From an uncultured Granulosicoccus sp. (GTDB taxonomy: Bacteria > Pseudomonadota > Gammaproteobacteria > Granulosicoccales > Granulosicoccaceae), in the NCBI GenBank assembly GCA_938016235.1, contig CALLPU010000054.1:1-20563 (forward strand): a DNA stretch of 20,563 nucleotides, written 5' to 3'. The notes under the pieces are model-generated. The model saw nothing but the letters and a program-made list of their open reading frames with translations. It was not told the origin of the DNA and did no database searches. A program made the position numbers and the translations under genes. Positions 14,946 through 20,563 of the stretch are shown in pieces; position 1 is the first letter of the stretch; each line of letters begins with the position of its first letter.

Positions 14946-17006
14946 ATGAGCTATAAAATCCTGATTCTATTGCTGGCTACGCTTGTCATTACCGGTTGTC
15001 GCGGCTCTGACGAGACCGATATCAGCGAGCCGCGTTTCCCGGTCACTCAAGATCCTGACGTGTTTGCTCAGTTTCTGAATTCAATGGCTGCTGTGCCACG
15101 TGATGGGGTGCCCAGTGATGTCATAGACAACGTCCAGGATTTTCCGGAAGCCTATTACAACACCATCGATCCGGATAACACGCGAGATACCTTTGACAAG
15201 TGGCGACAGGCCAACGGCTTTATCAATGCTGACGGGTCGGATGCAGCGTGTGATCCTGCTACGTGCCGGGAAACCCACGTCAAGTTTCGGGACACTAAAG
15301 ATCTGGGTTATGGCCGTAACATGTTCATGCGCTGGAATACCGTAACCAATGATGTTGCCGTGTACGTGGAAAATTTTCAGGTAGACGCGGTGCCCGGTGT
15401 ACCGTACGGCCCCCTGAATTTTGAAGCACTGGTCAACAACGACCGACAGTGGAATTTCGGCGTTAATGCCATTGAATTCAGCGCTTTCCCCTATGTGGGT
15501 GCGGGTGCTCGCAAATTCACCAAATTCTATAATTTCGCTGGTGACGGTATTCGCGCAACAGACCCCAGTGGCACTCAGCAACACTTTGTCGACCTGGATA
15601 ACCGTGGCGACAAGCCCATGCCCACCACGTGCATCGTGTGCCATGGCGGTCGCGGCAGAACCCTGGTGGTGGAAGCCGATGACGGCACGCTCAAGGTTGC
15701 GCCTACACTCGTCGGCGGTATTGCGGGTGATGTGCAGGCACACATGCAAACCATCGAATTCGATACGCTGCAATTTGCCAATGAACCCGGCTTTACCCGG
15801 GCGGATAACGAAGACGGTATTCGGCTGATCAATCAGGCCATCCTGTCCACCTATGAGTATCGAAAGCAGGAATTTACCGGCAGTGGCGACTGGAATCCGG
15901 ATCTGGCCATTGAGACACTCAGGGGGCGGTATGCCGGCGATCCGGGAAATCCGGCAAATCGATATAATGCCAATTTTGTTCCGTCCGGATGGACGTCGGA
16001 TCAAAACCTCTATCGATCACTCGTCGGACCCAACTGCGCTGTATGTCATGCGTTACGCGGAACCAACGACACGACCTCTGTTGCGTTTCCGACGTTGTCG
16101 GGTTTTCAGAATTATGACCAACGCATCGATCACTTGATTTTCGAGCAGGGCAAGATGCCGTTGGGATTGCTCAACTATTCCAATTTCTGGGACAGTACCG
16201 ACAAGGACCCATCCACGATGGCAACGGCACTGGATTTGACGGATCGTGTCGACGATAACGACCGTGCGATTCGCCCCGGAGCGCCTCAAGCTGTCATAGC
16301 AGCGCCACCGATAGCGACGGGTATTGATTCTGTGAGCGGCAATACTGTTGACATTGCCATCAGCGGAGCGGGTAGTGCGTTTACCGTTGCGGGTAGTGAG
16401 CGCTGGCAGGTCAGCCCGTCCAGCACCGCTACCGTTACTCCGGCAGGGCCAGCAGGCGATGCGATTTTGCGGGTGACGACCCCCGGCGCCTATGTGCTGA
16501 CACTGAGCGTCGATGGCGTCAACGGCGGAACCGACACGGCCACTCAGGCGGTGCAGGTACTGGGCAGTTTTGATGCGAATGCGCCACTACCGGGATCGGC
16601 TATCTCGTACTTCGGGCTTGATGGCATTCATGAAATGCTTCAGGCCGGGCAGGCGAATTGCGTGCAGTGTCATTCACCGAACGGGCTTTCATCCATGCCG
16701 GTTCACTATACGGCGTGCCAGAGTAATCAATTCAATGGCAATGAGTTTCTCTACAAAAGCGTACTGGCCAGAGTGAATTTCGACGCACCACTAGACAGTC
16801 TGTTTCTGAGAAAGCCAGCCAACGGTGCGACTGATCCGACAGATCTGTCCGGCAGCGCAATCAGTGGTTATCATGGCGGTGCTGGGGCATTCACGAACGA
16901 ATCGCAATACAGCACGGTGCTGGCGTGGATACTCAATGGCGCACCGTCGGGCAGCATTCCAGCGGCCAGCACTATTGATGGCGGTGCCGAAGCCTGTGCT
17001 CCATGA
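14946..17006 (+). CDS. Tri-haem c-type cytochrome lipoprotein with PKD/Ig-like insert
   Basis: 686 residues from the ATG at 14946. This start places a lipobox VITGC at Cys18; the longer frame from 14862 would overlap the barrel gene and bury the signal. Arg at +2 suggests the outer membrane. Haem motifs are CIVCH (229-233), CAVCH (364-368) and CVQCH (572-576). A PKD/Ig-like beta domain (about 457-540) lies between the second and third. An extra CDPATC pair near 100 is not a haem site. The region about 40-330 has no obvious family. Only c-type motifs are visible, so electron transfer is the likely role, possibly passing electrons to or from the surface di-haem protein. The ribosome binding site is weak. 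It is third in an apparent operon. No terminator was seen in the 122 nt before the CRP-type gene. Confidence 0.83.
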   Translation: MSYKILILLLATLVITGCRGSDETDISEPRFPVTQDPDVFAQFLNSMAAVPRDGVPSDVIDNVQDFPEAYYNTIDPDNTRDTFDKWRQANGFINADGSDAACDPATCRETHVKFRDTKDLGYGRNMFMRWNTVTNDVAVYVENFQVDAVPGVPYGPLNFEALVNNDRQWNFGVNAIEFSAFPYVGAGARKFTKFYNFAGDGIRATDPSGTQQHFVDLDNRGDKPMPTTCIVCHGGRGRTLVVEADDGTLKVAPTLVGGIAGDVQAHMQTIEFDTLQFANEPGFTRADNEDGIRLINQAILSTYEYRKQEFTGSGDWNPDLAIETLRGRYAGDPGNPANRYNANFVPSGWTSDQNLYRSLVGPNCAVCHALRGTNDTTSVAFPTLSGFQNYDQRIDHLIFEQGKMPLGLLNYSNFWDSTDKDPSTMATALDLTDRVDDNDRAIRPGAPQAVIAAPPIATGIDSVSGNTVDIAISGAGSAFTVAGSERWQVSPSSTATVTPAGPAGDAILRVTTPGAYVLTLSVDGVNGGTDTATQAVQVLGSFDANAPLPGSAISYFGLDGIHEMLQAGQANCVQCHSPNGLSSMPVHYTACQSNQFNGNEFLYKSVLARVNFDAPLDSLFLRKPANGATDPTDLSGSAISGYHGGAGAFTNESQYSTVLAWILNGAPSGSIPAASTIDGGAEACAP

Positions 17007-17128
17007 CAATACTGCGAAAACCGATGCGCGCAGGGCTGCCATCCAGCTTGCCCTCTTGGCGAAGCTGATGAGCTCATACCGCATTCAAACCCAGCTACAA
17101 TCGATATAGAAGAGAGCATGAGTTTCCC

Positions 17129-17806
17129 ATGGCAAAACTGAATTCGGCGGAAGCCACGATGTCCCTGGCGGACATTGAATTCTTCAAGATGTTTCCTGCG
17201 ACTGCGATCGAGAACCTTGAACGTGCTGCGACCTTGCGCAAGTTCAAGAAAAATACACACATCATCGTGGTTGGTGAAGAAAGCCACGCGGCCTATGTAC
17301 TGGTAGAAGGAACTGCCTATGCCTTCACCGATGATGACGATGGCAACGAATTCATCGTGGGCACGTTTGGCAAGGGTGACTGTTTTGGTGAATTGGGGCT
17401 ACTGGATGGGCAGTCGCGTACGGCCAATGTGATCACGACCAGCGCCTGTCAGTGCCTGGTGGTGCCAAAGGCGGAGATCAATCACGAGATCATGAAGGAG
17501 CCCAAGGTGTCTCAGGCGATCATTCATTCTCTGGTTGGCCGGATTCGTGGCATGACCGAAGATGTCAGCTGTCTTGCCCTGATGGATGTTTACGGGCGGC
17601 TTGTCCGAGCGCTGAAAAATTCGTCCAGTGAGCAGCCAGACGGCACCCTCGTGACAGGACGGATCACCCACCAGGAACTGGCCAGTCGAGTGGGGTCCAG
17701 CCGTGAGATGGTGAGTAAAATATTGAAAGAGTTGCGCGTAGGCGGGTATATTTCCATCGAGAACCATTGTGTTCACATACACAAGGAATTACCTGACCGC
17801 TGGTAA
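17129..17806 (+). CDS. CRP/FNR-family transcriptional regulator, probably cAMP-responsive
   Basis: 225 residues. The N-terminal cyclic-nucleotide-binding domain (about 15-135) contains the phosphate-binding cassette FGELGLLDGQSRTANV. It keeps the Glu and Arg of CRP, with Thr in place of the usual Ser after Arg, so cAMP binding is plausible. The C-terminal winged helix (about 150-222) contains ITHQELASRVGSSREMVSKIL. Its recognition helix SSREMVSKIL is close to CRP's CSRETVGRIL, predicting a TGTGA-like half-site. There is no N-terminal Cys cluster, so it is not FNR-type. A later start at 17159 (MSLADIEFF), with GGAAG upstream, is possible. The cyclase gene begins 5 nt after its stop, tying production and sensing of the nucleotide together. 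Confidence 0.92.
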   Translation: MAKLNSAEATMSLADIEFFKMFPATAIENLERAATLRKFKKNTHIIVVGEESHAAYVLVEGTAYAFTDDDDGNEFIVGTFGKGDCFGELGLLDGQSRTANVITTSACQCLVVPKAEINHEIMKEPKVSQAIIHSLVGRIRGMTEDVSCLALMDVYGRLVRALKNSSSEQPDGTLVTGRITHQELASRVGSSREMVSKILKELRVGGYISIENHCVHIHKELPDRW

Positions 17807-17811
17807 CAGCC

Positions 17812-18696
17812 ATGACGTCACAAACGATGACCGTTCTGTTCGCCGATCTGGCGGGCAGTACCCGCCTGTATCAGACACAAGGAGATGTCGAGGCCCATCA
17901 GCGCGTGACAGATTCCCTGCTGTGCATGAAAACGGTGATTGAGCGACACGGCGGCCAATTGCTGAGAACGGTTGGTGATGCCGCCCTGGCCAGCTTCGAC
18001 AATACCGATTCTGCCTATCAGGCGGCGGTGGACATACAACGTGAACATGCGTCGTTGAACCTCTCTGTACGCGTTGGCTTTCATCATGGCGAGGTGATAC
18101 CCGATGCCGGGGATGTGTACGGAAACGCCGTCAACCTGGCGGCCCGGGTAGCGTCGTTCGCTGAGGCCGACGAAATCTGTACGACAGAAGACGCCGTGGC
18201 GCAGCTGTCGATAAAGCATCGATCATGCGCGTATTACCTTGACCGGGTGGACTTCAAGGGCATGAGTGACCCGATGGCGGTTTATCGCGTTCAATGGACC
18301 GTCGATAACGGTGAGACGGCGATCATCACAGCCGCCAGTCTGACTCAGAGATACCAGAGCAATCTGGTGCTGGATCTGTTGATCGGAGCGAAACGTCTGC
18401 GTGTGGATGAGCAAAATCCATCGATAACGTTTGGTCGTTCTTTTGATAACGATGTCATCGTTGATACCGAGTCTGCCTCAAGAAACCATGCGAGAATCGA
18501 GAGAGTCAGGGGGCGGTACCTGCTTTACGATTCAAGTACTAACGGAACGTACTTGATACGGGGCGGTTTTTCTCCTGAATTCATCCGACGCGAGTCAGTC
18601 TCGCTGGATAATTTTGGCAGTATTGGTTTGGGCTTCAGCCCGGATAATGCGTCTCCCCATGTCATAGAGTTCAGGGTGACGACAGTCGCTCGTTAA
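17812..18696 (+). CDS. Class III adenylate/guanylate cyclase fused to a C-terminal FHA domain
   Basis: 294 residues. The cyclase homology domain (about 5-160) retains the two metal-binding aspartates, Asp12 in FADLAGST and Asp56 in VGDAAL, and the transition-state pair Asn108 and Arg112 in VNLAARV. It should therefore be active. Asp101, at the purine-specifying position before the VYGNAVN segment, favours ATP; Arg52 sits where adenylate cyclases usually have Lys. The FHA domain (about 203-290) has GRS (208-210), SRNH (223-226) and STNGT (242-246), which bind phosphothreonine peptides. No membrane segment is seen, so it is cytoplasmic. FHA fusion suggests control by a Ser/Thr kinase, though none is in the window. 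It follows the CRP-type gene by 5 nt. Confidence 0.9.
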   Translation: MTSQTMTVLFADLAGSTRLYQTQGDVEAHQRVTDSLLCMKTVIERHGGQLLRTVGDAALASFDNTDSAYQAAVDIQREHASLNLSVRVGFHHGEVIPDAGDVYGNAVNLAARVASFAEADEICTTEDAVAQLSIKHRSCAYYLDRVDFKGMSDPMAVYRVQWTVDNGETAIITAASLTQRYQSNLVLDLLIGAKRLRVDEQNPSITFGRSFDNDVIVDTESASRNHARIERVRGRYLLYDSSTNGTYLIRGGFSPEFIRRESVSLDNFGSIGLGFSPDNASPHVIEFRVTTVAR

Positions 18697-18699
18697 TGC

Positions 18700-18717
18700 A
18701 TGGCGACTTAATGCCAT
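18700..18717. terminator. Weak hairpin in the gap between convergent genes
   Basis: ATGGC (18700-18704) and GCCAT (18713-18717) can form a 5-bp stem with an 8-nt loop, filling the 21-nt gap between the cyclase stop and the stop of the small membrane gene on the other strand. There is no T-run on either side, so an intrinsic terminator is doubtful. Confidence 0.2.
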
Positions 18718-18891
18718 TCAGGCGACGCCCATTCCCAGCAGCGCAAAACTCCAGTCCAGTACCGTGAAAACCTGTTCACTGCTGATGATGCCCAACGACA
18801 TGAACAGAGCGGGAATCCCCATAGCGACCGATGTGTAAAGTCCACACTGCTTCAATGGGTGGGATGCTGTGGTTTCGTGTTGTGATTGCAT
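18718..18891 (-). CDS. Small membrane protein (57 aa), hypothetical
   Basis: A 57-codon frame encodes a polar, His/Thr-rich N-terminus (MQSQHETTASHPLK) and two hydrophobic stretches: about 18-37 (LYTSVAMGIPALFMSLGII) and about 41-57 (VFTVLDWSFALLGMGVA). This is consistent with a two-span membrane protein. A purine-rich AGAAGG lies just upstream of the ATG, rather close (3 nt); AGG further up is an alternative. The 3' end is convergent with the cyclase gene. No family is recognised. The membrane-protein-like pattern in an otherwise empty 640-nt gap is the main support. Confidence 0.5.
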   Translation of the reverse strand: MQSQHETTASHPLKQCGLYTSVAMGIPALFMSLGIISSEQVFTVLDWSFALLGMGVA

Positions 18892-19339
18892 GAGCCTTCT
18901 GCCTGTCTTGTGATTTGATGACAGAGTAAGTGGCAGCAGCTGATGCGGTAGTGATTATGCACAATGCGCTTGTGATCGAGGAACCTGTTGCACAGGTTTT
19001 ATCGTCCTGCGCAAATCTTCTCTTCTCTTCTCTTCTCTTTTTCCTGCTTCTATATCTACGACGAATTCTCGCTTCCTGTGCGTGTTCGTGTGCCCTGTAT
19101 GCGCCGGAATGTTCCAGAAAAACAAAGCCAACGGCGACGTTATTCTGTCACCTGTAGGTATGGTGAATTACAGTTAGGCAAACTAACACGGAGGGTTGGA
19201 GCTGATTGGGAGTAACGCCGGATTTGCACGGTCTAAACAGGCTATTGTGATCGACCGGATCGGTAAGCGCGCACAGTAGATGCTGCGTGTTAAATCTCAA
19301 CTTACCAGTTAGAAAATACATAAAGGAAGCAAGAACACG
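18892..19339. other. Non-coding stretch with repeats; no convincing gene
   Basis: No frame here has good coding character: those over 60 codons are Cys- or Arg-rich and lack ribosome binding sites. It holds the inverted repeat AACCTG-TTGCA-CAGGTT (18982-18998), a TCTTC tandem repeat and several same-orientation TGTGAT motifs. The last part leads into GGAAG (19325-19329), the ribosome binding site of the OmpA-like lipoprotein. Confidence 0.5.
19016..19040 (+). repeat. Pentanucleotide tandem repeat (TCTTC)4 plus TCTTT
   Basis: Four exact TCTTC units at 19016-19035 are followed by the imperfect unit TCTTT, giving a 25-nt pyrimidine tract about 300 nt upstream of the OmpA-like lipoprotein. A repeat whose unit is not a multiple of three can change length by slippage. 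Short frames cross it, but none is convincing. Confidence 0.8.
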
Positions 19340-20371
19340 ATGTGCAGGTTCAAGACAACAGCCACGACAATGTTAAACAGTAGCAAGCGCTTCGTCGTTT
19401 CAGCATGCCTGCTTGTCAGTGTTTCAGGTTGTAGTGTTATTGGCGTGAACGCGCCGTGGGGCAATGACGAGCCCAAGCCGGATTATGATTTGATCGCTGC
19501 CAATCTGGTCAACTCACTGGCGCAGTTTCCGCACCTGAACCCGCTCATGGCAACTGTTCAAATGGCTCAGCCGAGTTCGGAATTCAGGAAGCACATCAAG
19601 CAGGAGCTGAATGATCAGGGATACAAGATAGAGACCATTGCGAGCGAAGAAGGTATCAACCAGGTTCGCCCGGAAATCAAGTCGCTTGATGCGGATGGCA
19701 GCAAGCAGGATATGTATGTTCTCAACATAGGACGCGTATCGGCCGAACGTGCCTACGCCGTGGTTGCGGGTAAGACCGTGCCGGTCAGTGAGCAGATCAT
19801 ACGGGGTGCCGAAGAGCGCAAGGTCACGCTTAACGATGATATTTTCGAAGCGCCTGATAGCGCGTTTACCAGTGTGACGTTCAAGCCTTACGCGGGGCCT
19901 CAAATCGAAGATGTGCTGGCCGCACAAACACCGCAAGCCAAAGCCAGAAATTTCTTCAAGCGAAAGAAGCGTACAGCCGTCAAGGTGAATCTGTATGAAA
20001 CGCTCGTGTCCAACTATGCGGATGAGTTTTCAGGCTATGAGGACATCGACCAGAGCATTCTGATTTTCCCCAACGACTCTTTACGATTGGGTAACGATAA
20101 CAAATCAATCATTGAGCAATACGTGGAGAACATGAATCCTGAGACAGACTTGTTGTCTGTGATCGGTTGCAGTCACGGTAACACCGAGGTTAACAACGGC
20201 AATAGCCTGTTGGCACTGGGTCGAGCCAATCGCGTCAAGGAGGCGCTGATGTTTTCAGGTCTGGAGCACGACCAGATTCTCGAGGAAGGCTGTTGGGCGC
20301 CGCAGACGTTCGATGAAGTCATGCCTCGCCGTGGGGTTGTGCTGACGCTCAAGCGAAAGAAGAATTCCTGA
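19340..20371 (+). CDS. OmpA-like domain outer-membrane lipoprotein
   Basis: 343 residues; GGAAG lies 10 nt before the ATG. The signal peptide ends in the lipobox VSGC (Cys31) with Ser at +2, consistent with outer-membrane sorting. The middle part (about 60-210) is mixed alpha/beta and unrecognised, with a basic KKRKK-like patch near 210 (FFKRKKRTAVK). The C-terminal 120 residues (about 222-340) resemble a divergent OmpA/peptidoglycan-binding domain: SILIFPNDSLRL, then VIGCSHGNTEV, then LLALGRANRVKEAL in place of the usual TDxxG...N..LS..RA..V. Peptidoglycan contact is plausible but motif residues are diverged. The next gene starts 1 nt after the stop and looks like a secretin, so this lipoprotein may stabilise or assemble a secretion or pilus pore. 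Confidence 0.72.
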   Translation: MCRFKTTATTMLNSSKRFVVSACLLVSVSGCSVIGVNAPWGNDEPKPDYDLIAANLVNSLAQFPHLNPLMATVQMAQPSSEFRKHIKQELNDQGYKIETIASEEGINQVRPEIKSLDADGSKQDMYVLNIGRVSAERAYAVVAGKTVPVSEQIIRGAEERKVTLNDDIFEAPDSAFTSVTFKPYAGPQIEDVLAAQTPQAKARNFFKRKKRTAVKVNLYETLVSNYADEFSGYEDIDQSILIFPNDSLRLGNDNKSIIEQYVENMNPETDLLSVIGCSHGNTEVNNGNSLLALGRANRVKEALMFSGLEHDQILEEGCWAPQTFDEVMPRRGVVLTLKRKKNS

Positions 20372-20372
20372 C

Positions 20373-20563
20373 ATGAATACTGTACTCAACTGGCGTTTAT
20401 GCGCAGCTACATTAGTAGGGTGCGGATTGTTTAGTGCTGCTGCCATTGCGGTCGATTCAACGGCGGCTACCTCCACCGCTGATGGCCAGTCCGGTGACGC
20501 ACCAGCGATCAACGTGTGGGTTGACAGTGCTCCGTTGAGTTTGATGATTGAGCAGCTGGGTAG
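20373..20563 (+). CDS. Start of secretin-like (N0/STN domain) exported protein, cut by window edge
   Basis: Only 63 complete codons are present and the frame is open at the right edge. A signal peptide (about 1-26, ending AAAIA) is followed by a Ser/Thr/Ala-rich linker and then INVWVDSAPLSLMIEQLG (46-63). The beta strand followed by D-x-APL and a helix matches the opening of secretin N0/STN domains (GspD, PilQ and type IVb secretins). The ATG is 1 nt after the lipoprotein stop. The tiny visible part limits certainty; a TonB-receptor STN domain is an alternative. Confidence 0.5.
   Translation, partial: MNTVLNWRLCAATLVGCGLFSAAAIAVDSTAATSTADGQSGDAPAINVWVDSAPLSLMIEQLG

Noticed and set aside
15081..16004. 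Long minus-strand open frame (307 codons)
   Set aside because: It lies wholly antisense to the tri-haem lipoprotein, which has haem motifs and a lipobox; the antisense product has no recognisable domain.
17007..17128. Promoter for the CRP-type gene (TACAAT near 17095)
   Set aside because: A plausible -10 but no acceptable -35 at 16-18 nt; not strong enough to annotate.
18982..19000. Inverted repeat AACCTG-TTGCA-CAGGTT followed by TT, as a terminator
   Set aside because: Only 6 bp with a very short T tract, and no plus-strand gene ends nearby.
18930..19215. Two 75-codon plus-strand frames crossing the TCTTC repeat
   Set aside because: Cys/Arg-rich composition, no ribosome binding site and no protein-like pattern; low chance of being real unless the repeat is a phase switch.

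Overview
The window reads as a chromosomal segment of a Gram-negative, respiring, probably aquatic or marine gammaproteobacterium. Supporting signs are lipoboxes, an outer-membrane barrel, many c-type haem motifs, a type VI secretion (T6SS) accessory cassette, a secretin-like start at the right edge and two C-terminal tails that resemble GlyGly-CTERM sorting signals. I cannot fix the genus from sequence alone. No rRNA, tRNA, CRISPR array, insertion sequence or integrase was seen.

Left part (1-4254). A 5'-truncated exported alpha/beta hydrolase ends in a Gly-rich hydrophobic tail whose end looks frameshifted. Convergent to it is a two-gene operon, a periplasmic cytochrome c' followed by a membrane cytochrome b561. 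A divergent LysR-type regulator shares a palindromic intergenic region with that operon.

Centre (4224-10719, minus strand). This is a tightly packed T6SS accessory cassette. In transcription order it holds a lipoprotein of uncertain membership, a DUF6484 OB-fold/spike protein, a TIGR02270-type protein, a DUF2169 adaptor, a ketoacyl-synthase-like protein without the usual catalytic residues, a DUF4150 (PAAR-like) protein fused to a C-terminal HNH nuclease, and a SUKH-like putative immunity protein. From DUF6484 to the immunity gene the genes lie 1-4 nt apart or overlap. No VgrG or sheath gene is inside the window.

Right-centre (10914-17006, plus strand). An unlisted 36-codon membrane peptide precedes a structured-looking leader and then three genes: a 919-residue di-haem surface protein, a small outer-membrane beta-barrel, and a tri-haem lipoprotein. 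The di-haem protein combines Ig/cadherin-like modules, thrombospondin type-3 calcium repeats, a class I cytochrome c domain and a C-terminal membrane tail. The trio looks like an outer-surface redox module and is the best candidate here for an undescribed system.

Next (17129-18696) come a CRP-type regulator and, 5 nt later, a class III nucleotide cyclase fused to an FHA domain: a paired cAMP producer and probable cAMP sensor. The right end (18697-20563) holds a small unlisted membrane protein on the minus strand, a non-coding stretch with a pentanucleotide repeat and repeated TGTGAT motifs, then an OmpA-like lipoprotein followed after 1 nt by the start of a secretin-like protein cut by the window edge.
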